From NCBI GenBank assembly GCA_913020445.1, contig CAJWAR010000025.1:1-59692 (forward strand): a stretch of DNA of 59,692 nt. Reading direction: 5' to 3'. This document shows, one piece after another, positions 26,253 through 35,635 of this stretch (positions are counted from its first letter, which is position 1; every line of letters begins with the position of its first letter). The translations under genes were made by a program, and so were the position numbers. Source of the DNA: an uncultured Rhodospirillaceae bacterium. GTDB lineage: Bacteria; Pseudomonadota; Alphaproteobacteria; Rhodospirillales; UBA2165. The notes below the pieces were generated by a model. It saw only the letters and a list, made by a program, of their open reading frames with translations, did not search any database and was not told where the DNA came from.

Positions 26253-28543
26253 CAGGCCGGGTCAACAAAGCTATCGATAACTTTCTTGGTGCCGGCTTTC
26301 TCAAACGCCACTTCCAGCTTGTTGCCATCAGAGGACACCACTTTGCCGTAGCCGAATTTTTGGTGAAATACCCGGGCACCTATATCAAACTTGCCGCTGT
26401 CCGAGCCGGATGGCACCAGCCAGGCTTCGCCTTCAATCACCGTGCCATCACTGGCATGGCCGCGTTTTTTGGGCGAATCAAAAGAAAACGAATTTGAACT
26501 TTCGCGTAAACTGGAGCCACTGGAGCGCAATCCAGCCTCGGCACCGATGCCGCCATAGAGACCTTGCTCGGCCATTTGCTCGATATTATCGGCTGGCAGC
26601 TCATCGACAAAGCGCGACGGCAGGGAGTTTTGCCACTGATTATAGATGCGGCGATTGGCGGCGTGGAATATCAGCGCTTCTTTCTTGGCCCGGGTGATGC
26701 CGACATAGGCCAAGCGGCGTTCCTCTTCGAGCCCTTTCAAGCCTTCTTCATCCAAACTGCGCTGATGGGGAAACAAGCCTTCCTCCCAGCCCGGCAGGAA
26801 GATCGTGTCGAACTCCAAGCCTTTGGCGGCATGCAGCGTCATCAAGCTCACTTTATCTTCGGTTTTGTTTTCCTCGTTCTCCATCACCAGACTGACATGC
26901 TCGAGAAAGCCCTGCATGTTTTCAAAATCCTCAAGCCCGGCGACAAGTTCTTTCAGATTCTCCAAGCGGCCCGGCGCTTCGGGGGATTTATGCTGCTGCC
27001 ACATTTCGGTGTAGCCGGACTCGTCCAAAATAATAGCCGCCAATTCGGGATGCGGCAGCGAGTCTAAATTGGCCCGCCAGCGTTCAAAGTCCTGGATCAG
27101 ATTTCTAAGCGAGTTGCGCGCTCGAGGTTTGATTTCATCGGTCTCAACGATCAGACGCGCTGCTTCATACATCGGCATGCCTTGAGCGCGCGCCAATTGA
27201 TGGACCGCCTGCACCGTTGCCTGGCCGAGCCCGCGTTTCGGCACATTAACAATACGCTCGAACGCCAAATCATCATCGGTGCTATTAACGACGCGAAGGT
27301 AAGCGATGGCATCCCGGGTTTCCTGGCGCTCATAAAAACGCGGGCCGCCGATCACCCGATACGGCATGCCCAGCGTTATCAAACGTTCTTCAAATTCCCG
27401 CATTTGAAAGCCGGCGCGCACCAAAATCGCCATTTCCTCAAGGCTTTGGCTTTTGCTCTGGCGGGCTTCTATCTCGTCACCAATCATGCGGGCTTCTTCT
27501 TCACCGTCCCACACAGCGCGCACTTTTACCGGGTCACCCGCATCCATGCCGGTCCAGAGCGTCTTGCCGAGCCGCCCTTCATTATGGGCGATGAGGCCGG
27601 AAGCGGCGGCCAGGATATGCGGTGTCGAGCGGTAGTTTTGTTCGAGACGAATCACTTCAGCACCGGGAAAATCTTTCTCAAATTTAAGAATGTTGCCAAC
27701 CTCAGCGCCGCGCCAGGAATAAATCGACTGGTCATCGTCACCGACGCAGCAAATGTTTTTATGTTCCTGGGCGAGCAGACGCAGCCATAAATACTGCGCC
27801 ACGTTGGTATCTTGGTATTCATCGACCAGGAGGTAGCGAAACTTCATCTGGTATTCGTGCAGGATATCAGCATTTTCGGTAAACAATGTCAGGCAGAGCA
27901 GCAACAGATCGCCAAAGTCTACCGCGTTCAATGCTTTGAGCCGATCCTGATACTCACGATAAAGCCCAACCAAAACACCTTCGGCAAATTCGGAGCTCTC
28001 ATCCTCGGAGACTTTATCGGGCGTCAGGCCGCGATCTTTCCAGCGCTGGATCACCCCCATCAAGACGCGGGCCGGCCATTTCTTGTCATCGATCTGATGG
28101 CCTTCCATCAGTTGCTTCAAGAGACGTACCTGATCATCGGCATCGAGAATGGTAAAATTACTTTTGATCCCGACCAACTCTGCATGACGGCGTAAAATGC
28201 GTGCGCCTAAGGCATGGAACGTGCCGAGCCACCAACCTTCAACCGGACGGCCGGTGATGGTAGCGACGCGGTTTTGCATTTCACGCGCCGCTTTATTGGT
28301 GAAGGTAACGGCAACGATCTCCCACGGCCGGGCTTTACCATTAACCAAAATATGAGCCAACCGCGTCGTCAATACGCGGGTCTTGCCGGTACCAGCCCCC
28401 GCCAAGACCAGGACCGGTCCATCGACCGCCTCAACGGCGCGTTGCTGCGCGTCATTGAGGCCCTCCATATAGGGCGGCGTCAATGGTGTGGGTGAAGCAG
28501 GAGCCTCAGTTGGTTCCTCTGAAAGTTCAAACGGGTCTGGCAT
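26252..28543 (-). CDS. uvrD: UvrD/PcrA-type DNA helicase
   Basis: 763-residue superfamily 1A helicase. Visible motifs are Walker A GAGTGKTRVLTTRL, motif II LLVDEYQDTN, motif III GDDDQSIYSWRGAE, motif IV LEQNYRST and motif VI VGITRAKK. The N-terminal LNDAQQRAVEAVDGP is the usual Q-motif region. The C-terminal extension ends with the Tudor-like VFHQKFGYGKVVSSDGNKLEVAF that contacts RNA polymerase in PcrA/UvrD. It works in nucleotide excision and mismatch repair. It is followed by prmA with a 1-nt overlap. Confidence 0.93.
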   Translation of the reverse strand: MPDPFELSEEPTEAPASPTPLTPPYMEGLNDAQQRAVEAVDGPVLVLAGAGTGKTRVLTTRLAHILVNGKARPWEIVAVTFTNKAAREMQNRVATITGRPVEGWWLGTFHALGARILRRHAELVGIKSNFTILDADDQVRLLKQLMEGHQIDDKKWPARVLMGVIQRWKDRGLTPDKVSEDESSEFAEGVLVGLYREYQDRLKALNAVDFGDLLLLCLTLFTENADILHEYQMKFRYLLVDEYQDTNVAQYLWLRLLAQEHKNICCVGDDDQSIYSWRGAEVGNILKFEKDFPGAEVIRLEQNYRSTPHILAAASGLIAHNEGRLGKTLWTGMDAGDPVKVRAVWDGEEEARMIGDEIEARQSKSQSLEEMAILVRAGFQMREFEERLITLGMPYRVIGGPRFYERQETRDAIAYLRVVNSTDDDLAFERIVNVPKRGLGQATVQAVHQLARAQGMPMYEAARLIVETDEIKPRARNSLRNLIQDFERWRANLDSLPHPELAAIILDESGYTEMWQQHKSPEAPGRLENLKELVAGLEDFENMQGFLEHVSLVMENEENKTEDKVSLMTLHAAKGLEFDTIFLPGWEEGLFPHQRSLDEEGLKGLEEERRLAYVGITRAKKEALIFHAANRRIYNQWQNSLPSRFVDELPADNIEQMAEQGLYGGIGAEAGLRSSGSSLRESSNSFSFDSPKKRGHASDGTVIEGEAWLVPSGSDSGKFDIGARVFHQKFGYGKVVSSDGNKLEVAFEKAGTKKVIDSFVDPA

Positions 28544-28594
28544 GGCGTCAGTATATCACGCCATGCAATTCCGACCAGCAAATCAAATAGTGGA

Positions 28595-29767
28595 TCAGCC
28601 AAATAGTCCGAGCGGCTTCTCTTTAATGAAGCCGGCGTTGAGACCCCACCACTCGCGGGCGACCGAGGCATAAATTTCGCGGAAATGAACCCGGTATTTG
28701 AGGTTCTGATTATCGAGATCATTAAGCGGTGACTGCTCACCATAAAAACCGCCTTTGACTTTGCCGCCAAAGAGGAAATGCGGCGCGACAGTGCCATGAT
28801 CAGTGCCGGAACTATTGTTCTCGAAAGGACGGCGGCCAAATTCAGAATAGCTCATCACCGTAACATTATCCCACAGGCCCTTGGCCTTCATCAATTTGGC
28901 AAACGCCGCAACATTGGTGGCGATATCGCTCAACAATTCAGCATGCAAGGGTTCCTGGCCGGCATGAGTGTCAAATTTACCAATCGTCAGTTTAAGGACC
29001 GGCGCTTTAACGCCGGCAATCAACAAACGAGCGGCGGTTTCAAATTGGGCACCCAGTTTAGTGTCAAAAAAAGCCCCACTTACATTCACGTTCTCAATTT
29101 GCTTGGCGACTATATTATCCGCAGCACCGCGTAAGTCGCGGCGTTGCTTGACGATATGGGCTAGCGCCGGATTTGCCATGCGAGCATTACCGGGCTGAAT
29201 TCGGCTGGCCAATTTAAGAAACTTCTCGGGCTTCCTAATCAAGGTAACCACTTTGGTTCGGTCTCCTCCGAGCGGGCCTAAGGAATTATGGCCGAGATTT
29301 ATGCCATCGGCGGCAAAATCCCGGCCTGGTTTTGATTCCCTTAACAATCTCGAAATCCAACCACTATCAATAAAGGTCTCAGCGTCCGATCCGGAATTCC
29401 AGATATTGATGCCACGGAAATGCGAGAGATTAGGATTGGGATAGCCGACCCCCAGCACCACCGCCATTTGCTTGGTCTCCCAGAGTGGCATTAGAGGCGC
29501 AAAAGCCGGATTGAAGCCAAGTTTATCGGTTTGCTTTAAGACTTTGTCGCGGGGGATCGCCAAGGTCGGGCGAAAATCATAATAGTTTTTATCCGTAAAC
29601 GGTACCACAGTGTTGAGACCATCATTGCCGCCTTTGAGCTCCAGAAGAACCAAGGTGCGATTCCAATTTCCGGAAGCCGCCCATACGGGAGAAGTGAGTA
29701 GCTCAAGACCTGATCCGGTGACTGTTGGCAGGATCAGAGAGTATTTAAGAAAATCTCTGCGTTTCAT
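28595..29767 (-). CDS. DUF1501-family secreted protein (Tat substrate)
   Basis: 390-residue protein of the DUF1501 family (sulfatase/phosphatase-related fold). The N-terminus has a twin-arginine motif, KRRDFLKYS, followed by a hydrophobic stretch, so Tat export is likely. Family marks are LVLLELKGGNDGLNTVVPF, YSEFGRRPFENNSSGTDHGT and FGGKVKGGFYG. The biochemical role of the family is not known to me. The DUF1800 gene lies 10 nt upstream in the same direction, the standard pairing for this family. Confidence 0.88.
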   Translation of the reverse strand: MKRRDFLKYSLILPTVTGSGLELLTSPVWAASGNWNRTLVLLELKGGNDGLNTVVPFTDKNYYDFRPTLAIPRDKVLKQTDKLGFNPAFAPLMPLWETKQMAVVLGVGYPNPNLSHFRGINIWNSGSDAETFIDSGWISRLLRESKPGRDFAADGINLGHNSLGPLGGDRTKVVTLIRKPEKFLKLASRIQPGNARMANPALAHIVKQRRDLRGAADNIVAKQIENVNVSGAFFDTKLGAQFETAARLLIAGVKAPVLKLTIGKFDTHAGQEPLHAELLSDIATNVAAFAKLMKAKGLWDNVTVMSYSEFGRRPFENNSSGTDHGTVAPHFLFGGKVKGGFYGEQSPLNDLDNQNLKYRVHFREIYASVAREWWGLNAGFIKEKPLGLFG

Positions 29768-29777
29768 CTTAGTTTCC

Positions 29778-31187
29778 TCATTTCACCTGATAGGCCGGAT
29801 CAACCAGCAAATTTAGAATGACTCTGCGTTGCTTGCCGGTGAATTTTTTTTGCATCACCGGATCGATCGCCAGCATAAGTTTTTTTAGATAACCCGGTTC
29901 CTTGTGCTCCCGTTTTTGTAACCGCCACGGATTTGCCAAACCAAAAACTGGTGGTTTCATGCCCATCGCTTTAGCGTCTTGATCTTTACGGAATTTGCCA
30001 ATGCCATTATATGCCGCCTTCAAAAACTGCGACCGGCGTAACGTGGTCGTTGATGTCATCCACGCCGTACCACCGCGCCAGCCTTTGACATCCGGCGGAT
30101 CAAATAAATCCTGGCCCAGGTTTTTTTGATTCCACCAAACTTTAAGTACTTCCGGCGGCTTTAAATCTAACAGCCGGAGTGTGCCAATGGTGAGCTCAAC
30201 CGGCGATTTGATCAGCGAGCCGTAATTGCCCGGATCACGGAAAGCTCTCGACATAAACATCGCCTTCAACATCGGTTTGAGATTGTATTTGTGATCCCGG
30301 ATTATCTTGGCAAGGCGTTTTGTTTCGCTCGGATTGGGTTCAAGCGAAACAAATTCCCGCCAAAGTTTCTCAGCCAAAAATTCAGCGACACGGGGTTGTT
30401 CGAGAATAATCTCCATCACATCAATACCGTCAAAATTGCCAGTTTTACCAAGCACGGTTTTATTGGATGGATCATGATTGCCAAGCTGGAATTCAAACTT
30501 GGAAGTTTGATTATTTATCCGCCAGCCCGTATAGGCGCGCGACGACTCGCGAATGTCCTCTTCAGTATAGCCCTGCCCCTCACCCAGCGTGAACAATTCC
30601 ATAATTTCACGGGCGAAGTTCTCATTCGGTTTATTTTTTTTGTTTTTACTGGCATCAAGATAAATCATCATCGCCGGACCGATCGATACTTCGATCAACA
30701 GTTTGCGAAAATCACCGATGGCGTATTTGCGAAAAGAGGCGTTCTGCTCATGGATCCACTGGCCAAATTGTACTTTGCTTATTTCCGAGACAAAATGATT
30801 GTGCCAGAACAGCACCATATGCTCGGTAAAGGGCGATGGTGTATCCAGCATTTCCTGAATCCACCAAAATCTGATTTTTTTTCGATCTCGCTGATTGCGC
30901 TGCTGGTAGTCCTGACGTGTCGCGGCATCCATATTTCTCACCGTTGGACGTTCCAGCGGGTTCGACAGAAAATTGGGAAAGGGCGTGACCGCCTTGTCGC
31001 GCATCCCATCCAAAATCTGATCAACCGCCGCTTCATAACTGAGAGGTAAGATTTTATCGATCTCTTCAGGGCTCGGCGAGCCAAAGCCGGTGCGGGCTAA
31101 CAAATGCCGCGCTTCATCGAAAGAAATAGCCAGTGCTTGCTGATTGACGAGGAGTAATCCAATTAGAACAACAATAAATCTTGCCAT
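29778..31187 (-). CDS. DUF1800-family secreted protein
   Basis: About 469 residues with a signal peptide (residues 1-21, MARFIVVLIGLLLVNQQALA) followed by ISFDEARHLLARTGFG, a typical DUF1800 opening. NFAREIMELFTLGEGQGYTE and FLAEKLWREFV are further family marks. Its function is unknown. It is paired with the DUF1501 gene downstream, and both products are probably exported. I set the start at 31187, the Met that begins the signal peptide. The frame is open to 31265, but the extra residues do not fit. No strong ribosome binding site is seen. Confidence 0.85.
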   Translation of the reverse strand: MARFIVVLIGLLLVNQQALAISFDEARHLLARTGFGSPSPEEIDKILPLSYEAAVDQILDGMRDKAVTPFPNFLSNPLERPTVRNMDAATRQDYQQRNQRDRKKIRFWWIQEMLDTPSPFTEHMVLFWHNHFVSEISKVQFGQWIHEQNASFRKYAIGDFRKLLIEVSIGPAMMIYLDASKNKKNKPNENFAREIMELFTLGEGQGYTEEDIRESSRAYTGWRINNQTSKFEFQLGNHDPSNKTVLGKTGNFDGIDVMEIILEQPRVAEFLAEKLWREFVSLEPNPSETKRLAKIIRDHKYNLKPMLKAMFMSRAFRDPGNYGSLIKSPVELTIGTLRLLDLKPPEVLKVWWNQKNLGQDLFDPPDVKGWRGGTAWMTSTTTLRRSQFLKAAYNGIGKFRKDQDAKAMGMKPPVFGLANPWRLQKREHKEPGYLKKLMLAIDPVMQKKFTGKQRRVILNLLVDPAYQVK

Positions 31188-31256
31188 GTTTCGCAACCAA
31201 ATCTGTCTGAGGTCCTTGCTCCAACTATAACAACGCTGGAAAATGAAAAATCCGTC

Positions 31257-31276
31257 GTTACACAATTTCGTGTAAC
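31257..31276. repeat. Perfect inverted repeat between divergent genes, possible operator
   Basis: GTTACAC-AATTTC-GTGTAAC, 7-nt arms around a 6-nt centre, lies in the 163-nt gap between the divergent DUF1800 and trypsin-fold PDZ genes. A TTGACA at 31290-31295 lies close on the plus strand, but no good -10 follows it. The position suits a regulator controlling both genes. Chance is possible but less likely for 14 matched bases. Confidence 0.4.
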
Positions 31277-31350
31277 ATTGATAATCACTTTGACATTATA
31301 ACCTAATAGAGAGAGCATTTTAATACGGTTTAGTGCTGGAGGTATGTGAC

Positions 31351-32355
31351 GTGGGTCAATTATCCATTCGTATTATTGCACTTTCATTCATTTTAACCGG
31401 TCTGTGGTCGACTCCCCGCCCGGCCTCAGCAGCAGAAAAAAATGTTCTCCATGCCATTGTCGGCATCGAAACCACGATACCTCAAGAACGGCGAACGGCG
31501 CGATTTTTAGGCACCAAGCGGCAAGGCAGTGGGGTCATCATCGATAATGAAGGGCTGGTGCTGACGATTGGCTATCTGATCCTCGAAGCAGAGGGCGCCA
31601 TCGTCACCGGACCCGGCGGCAAACAAACGCCTGCCAACATAATCGCTTATGATCATGAAAGCGGATTTGGTCTGCTGCGGATGCGCAAACCCCTCGCGAT
31701 TAATCCGATGCGATTAGGCAATTCAAATGGGCTCACAATTCAGGATCAAGTTCTTATCGCCAGCCGCAAAGGGCCGCAACCGGTTATCCCGGCACGGGTT
31801 GTTTCGAGGCGCGTTTTCACCGGCGGCTGGGAGTATTTGTTGGAAAACGCCATTTTCACCACGCCACCTCACAGCTTTCACAGTGGTGCTGCCCTGATCG
31901 GTAAAGACGGTAAGCTGCTGGGCATTGGCTCACTCATCGTCGGCAACGCCGTCGCCCCTAACGTTCACTCGCCCGGCAATATGTTTGTACCAGTCAATGA
32001 GATAAAACCGGTGCTGGCGGATTTGTTGGAACATGGTAAACGCCAAGCAGCGGCAAAACCCTGGATTGGCGCCAATACCGTCGAGATGCGCGACCGGGTT
32101 TTTATTAATCGCATTTCAAAAGATGGTCCGGCGTCAAAAGCCGGGCTGGGGCCGGGCGATCTGATCGCCGGTGTGAATGGTAAATCTGTCCGCAGTCAGG
32201 AAGATTTTTACCGTACCCTTTGGGCCGGCCGCAAAGCAGGCGATGTGATTAAACTTAATGTTCTGCCCCGGCTTGCACCCGAGCCGGTGGTCAAAGAATT
32301 TTCAATTAAATCGATGGACCGCACCGAGTGGCTCAGTAAAAAACCCACGCTTTGA
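31351..32355 (+). CDS. Trypsin-fold (S1C-like) PDZ protein with degenerate active site
   Basis: 334 residues: signal peptide (1-27, ending PRPASA), a DegP/HtrA-like trypsin domain (about 30-215) and a C-terminal PDZ domain (GPASKAGLGPGDLIAGVNG). The catalytic triad is broken. Where HtrA has the His in TNxHV, this protein reads LTIGYLI (Tyr75). Where HtrA has the catalytic Asp in the D-L-A-V segment, it reads GFGLL. Only Ser178 (FHSGA) remains. It is therefore probably a non-proteolytic chaperone or adaptor in the periplasm. The GTG at 31351 is chosen because GGAGGT lies 7 nt upstream. It converges on the ClC channel gene with a 7-nt gap. Confidence 0.8.
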   Translation: MGQLSIRIIALSFILTGLWSTPRPASAAEKNVLHAIVGIETTIPQERRTARFLGTKRQGSGVIIDNEGLVLTIGYLILEAEGAIVTGPGGKQTPANIIAYDHESGFGLLRMRKPLAINPMRLGNSNGLTIQDQVLIASRKGPQPVIPARVVSRRVFTGGWEYLLENAIFTTPPHSFHSGAALIGKDGKLLGIGSLIVGNAVAPNVHSPGNMFVPVNEIKPVLADLLEHGKRQAAAKPWIGANTVEMRDRVFINRISKDGPASKAGLGPGDLIAGVNGKSVRSQEDFYRTLWAGRKAGDVIKLNVLPRLAPEPVVKEFSIKSMDRTEWLSKKPTL

Positions 32356-32362
32356 TTTAGTA

Positions 32363-34147
32363 TTAAGGGGCGCCTTCATGCTCCTCGTGGCGCGCTTCGA
32401 CCAGCGCTTTATTATAAGCGGACATCACCTCGGTCTCGTGCAGGGTGCCGATAAATTTCATCGTCTCATGGTTCTCTACGACAGCAATATAATGCTCACC
32501 ACTATCGCGAATGACTTTATTGGCGGTCTCCAGATCATCATTGAGATCGAGAATAGGCGGATGCACGCGCGCCACATCACCGGCATTGATAAGATTATCA
32601 ACGTCATGGTCAAAGGCCGCGTCACTGAGATCAGCCAAAGTAATGGTGCCAAACAACACACCGTCTTCTTTGAGCACAAACAATTCGCCCGTCTCGGAAG
32701 CTTGGAGTTTTGATCGCAATTCCTGAAGCGTCGTGCCGACATCAACGGTTTCGCCGTTGCGGTCAACCAAGCGGCGAACTTTAATACCGCGCAGCAGCGC
32801 CGTTTCAAAACCGCCTTTGAGATCGAGACCCGCGCGCTCCAATTGCCAATTGAAAAATGATTTACCAAGAAATTGCTGGGCGACAACATTGGAAATCACG
32901 ACCGCCAGCATCACCGCAATGGTTAATGGATAATCGTCGGTGAGCTCAAACACAATCAACGTCGTTGAGATCGGCGCGCCCAGCACGGCCGCCGCCACCG
33001 CCCCCATTCCAACGATGGTATAGGCGCCCGGCCCGGAAGAGAGTTCCGGCGAAATGTTAGTTACAATTATGCCGTAAGCACCGCCCAACATTGCGCCAAT
33101 CATCAGCGATGGCGTGAAAACACCGCCGCCCCATCCACTACCGATACAAATCGACGTGGCCAAAATTTTCATGACAACAAGTGTAATAAGTAAGGAGAGC
33201 GACAATTCCAAGCTGAGTGCCAAATCGGTGGCGTCATAACCAACGCCCAGTACTTGCGGAAAAACCAGCGCAATAGCGCCCAGTAAAAATCCGCCAAGAG
33301 CGGGCCGCAGCCATTGTGGTCCCGGCACTTTCTGCATGACGTCTTCAGTGAGCATTGCCGAGCGCATAAAAAGGATCGCCACGATACCACTGGCAATACC
33401 CAACCCAATCACTGCCGGAAACTCCAAAAATGAGTTCAATGATTGCTCGGTAATACTAAATGCCGGAAAGTCGCCAAAATAGACGCGCGAAACAATGGTG
33501 CCGACAACGCTGGCGATCACGATCGGCGCAAAGGCGCTCATGGCGAAATGGCCGACGACGACCTCATGGGCAAATAAAGCGCCGGCAATCGGCGCATTAA
33601 ACGAGGCCGCCACAGCCGCCGCGGCACCGCAGCCTAATAGGGCGCGTGACAATGAGCGCGTGAGATGAAGCTTTTGCGCAAACCACGCTCCGAAAGTCGC
33701 ACCGAGATGAATGGCCGGACCTTCACGGCCAACTGAGCCGCCGACACCAATCGATGCGGCACTGGCAATTGCGGCACCAATGCCGGCACGGAAATTCATC
33801 CGCCCACCCTGCAGGGCGCTGGCTTCAATTACTTTAGCGACACCGCGCGGTTTGCGTCCGGGAATGGCGTAATAAATAAACAGCCCAACTATTAAACCGC
33901 CCACTGCCGGCGCGAATAATATCTGCCACCAGGGTAGCGTGATTACGTGAGCGATCAGATTTTCGGACGTACCGCCAAGAAACAAGCCTTGGACGAGATC
34001 AATGCCTTCACGAAAAAGAATGACGCCACCGCCTGCCGCCGCGCCAACAAAGACAGCAAGAATGGATAAGATAAGTTGATCGTTCCGAATGAAACGCCGT
34101 AACCGCATTAAAATGCGGCTCGGTCTAAAGCGACGACGCTTAGCCAT
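32363..34147 (-). CDS. ClC-family chloride channel/transporter with CBS domains
   Basis: 594-residue membrane protein. The ClC selectivity motifs are GVGGSVGREGPAIHLG, in which the Glu is the gating residue, and GSGWGGGVFTPSLMIGAMLGG. About ten or more hydrophobic segments precede a C-terminal pair of CBS domains (from about residue 460), which usually bind adenine nucleotides. It may move chloride or fluoride, either as a channel or a proton antiporter. The N-terminus is very basic (MAKRRRFRPSRILMRLRRF). No neighbouring gene clarifies the role. Confidence 0.9.
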   Translation of the reverse strand: MAKRRRFRPSRILMRLRRFIRNDQLILSILAVFVGAAAGGGVILFREGIDLVQGLFLGGTSENLIAHVITLPWWQILFAPAVGGLIVGLFIYYAIPGRKPRGVAKVIEASALQGGRMNFRAGIGAAIASAASIGVGGSVGREGPAIHLGATFGAWFAQKLHLTRSLSRALLGCGAAAAVAASFNAPIAGALFAHEVVVGHFAMSAFAPIVIASVVGTIVSRVYFGDFPAFSITEQSLNSFLEFPAVIGLGIASGIVAILFMRSAMLTEDVMQKVPGPQWLRPALGGFLLGAIALVFPQVLGVGYDATDLALSLELSLSLLITLVVMKILATSICIGSGWGGGVFTPSLMIGAMLGGAYGIIVTNISPELSSGPGAYTIVGMGAVAAAVLGAPISTTLIVFELTDDYPLTIAVMLAVVISNVVAQQFLGKSFFNWQLERAGLDLKGGFETALLRGIKVRRLVDRNGETVDVGTTLQELRSKLQASETGELFVLKEDGVLFGTITLADLSDAAFDHDVDNLINAGDVARVHPPILDLNDDLETANKVIRDSGEHYIAVVENHETMKFIGTLHETEVMSAYNKALVEARHEEHEGAP

Positions 34148-34312
34148 TACCTGTACACTAATTGAGAAAAGTTATAACTGCTTAAGAAATAAACCTTTTT
34201 TACGATCAGTGCTAGGGGGAAGTCGCATTATCCGGCAATAATTATTAGGGTGCGGTCAAAGTGCGTTACCGGGCCGGCCTAGCCCGCGCCACACAAGCGA
34301 TGCGGATTAATT

Positions 34313-35365
34313 TTAGACGGAGGCTACTGCCGATGCCAAATCAGTTTCGGACAACACTCGATTACGGCCCTGGTTTTTTGCCGCATAAAGTGCCGTATCG
34401 GCACGCGCGATAAGCTCGCTCAGAGGTTCGCCAAATTCATACGTGGAAACACCAATTGAGAGCGTAATCGCACCAAGCTGTTCGCCGGTTGATTTGTTGA
34501 TAATGCTTTTCCGGGAGACGCGTTCGCGAATATGTTCTGCCAGAACAACCGCTGAGTCGAGTGACGTATGTGGCAAGATAACACCAAATTCCTCACCGCC
34601 GTAGCGCGCTGCTGTGTCCTGTCCTTTAATACATTCATTTAGGGTCATCGCCAAAAGCTTGAGAACCTGATCCCCTGTTTGATGACCGTAACTGTCATTA
34701 AATTTCTTAAAGAAATCGATGTCCAGCATGAGCAGGCACATTTCTTCACCGTTTTCCATCATATCGGCGGCGGTATCGCGTAGGGTGATATCGAAGCGTT
34801 TACGATTGGCAAGGCCGGTAAGTCCGTCCGTAGCCGCCTCTAGGCGGGTAATTTCAATCTCATGCCTGAGATCGGCGACTTCAGATGAAGCGGCCACCAA
34901 TCTTTCTTCCAGGTCTTTGGTGCGTTTCTCCATTTCGTGCGTGGCATTAACGACACCGCTGATTATATCTCGCGCTTCATCGGGGTTGGATTGTCCCTCC
35001 AGGCCACCCGACGCGTCCGCCAGTGTCTCACCAAACTCTGCCGCATTGGTTCCTGCTTCATCCAAATATTGAACTGCCCTGTTGATGACATTTTCTATGT
35101 TAGTTGATGCTGTTTCGAGCATCCCACTTTCCATATCAAGGGTGAAATACTGTTCATAGATTTTTGCACATTGAGCATCGTCAAATTCTTGATTGTTATC
35201 CAAAAGAACGTCAATGGTGCGTTTTAAGTCTGGATAAGAATTGGCAAAATAATGATACCAGACCATGTAGTTAACCGGGCTGGCAGGCACGCCAAGCTCA
35301 ATCATCTTTTTGATGGCTTTTTGGGCGATGATGGTTACTTCGTTAAACTCGTTGGATGGTGCCAA
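34313..35365 (-). CDS. Diguanylate cyclase (GGDEF), weak inhibitory site
   Basis: 350-residue cytoplasmic protein that makes c-di-GMP. The N-terminal half is a family-typical alphaproteobacterial helical region with no membrane segment, followed by a coiled coil (about 130-185). The catalytic domain has TDGLTGLANRKRFD and the active site RYGGEEFGVILP. The product-inhibition site RxxD is K-G-Q-D here, so feedback control may be weak. It is transcribed away from the unknown gene at 35636. The 165 nt downstream show a small CGGGC/GCCCG hairpin near 34270 but no T tract. Confidence 0.92.
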   Translation of the reverse strand: MAPSNEFNEVTIIAQKAIKKMIELGVPASPVNYMVWYHYFANSYPDLKRTIDVLLDNNQEFDDAQCAKIYEQYFTLDMESGMLETASTNIENVINRAVQYLDEAGTNAAEFGETLADASGGLEGQSNPDEARDIISGVVNATHEMEKRTKDLEERLVAASSEVADLRHEIEITRLEAATDGLTGLANRKRFDITLRDTAADMMENGEEMCLLMLDIDFFKKFNDSYGHQTGDQVLKLLAMTLNECIKGQDTAARYGGEEFGVILPHTSLDSAVVLAEHIRERVSRKSIINKSTGEQLGAITLSIGVSTYEFGEPLSELIARADTALYAAKNQGRNRVLSETDLASAVASV

Positions 35366-35635
35366 CTTCTTCTCCTAATACCCCGGTTACCTGATCACTG
35401 TTATATCCCTGCCACTAATGTGGAGCATACCTATCCCTCAGTTCACGCCAAGTACTTTTTTGTATATTTGGACAGAATTAAGAACACAAATTTAACAATT
35501 ATAGAGATTTGGTCTAAGGCTGCTAGAATCAAGGGATAAATCGCGGCGATTGAACCTTTTTCCTAGTCCTGTTAGCGTAGGTGAAATGCTGGCGACAATA
35601 ATATCAATGAATGCCGGACAATTGGGGAGGTAGAC

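Noticed and set aside
32476..32889. 137-residue minus-strand frame inside the ClC gene
   Set aside because: Out-of-frame shadow of the CBS region; no ribosome binding site or family match.
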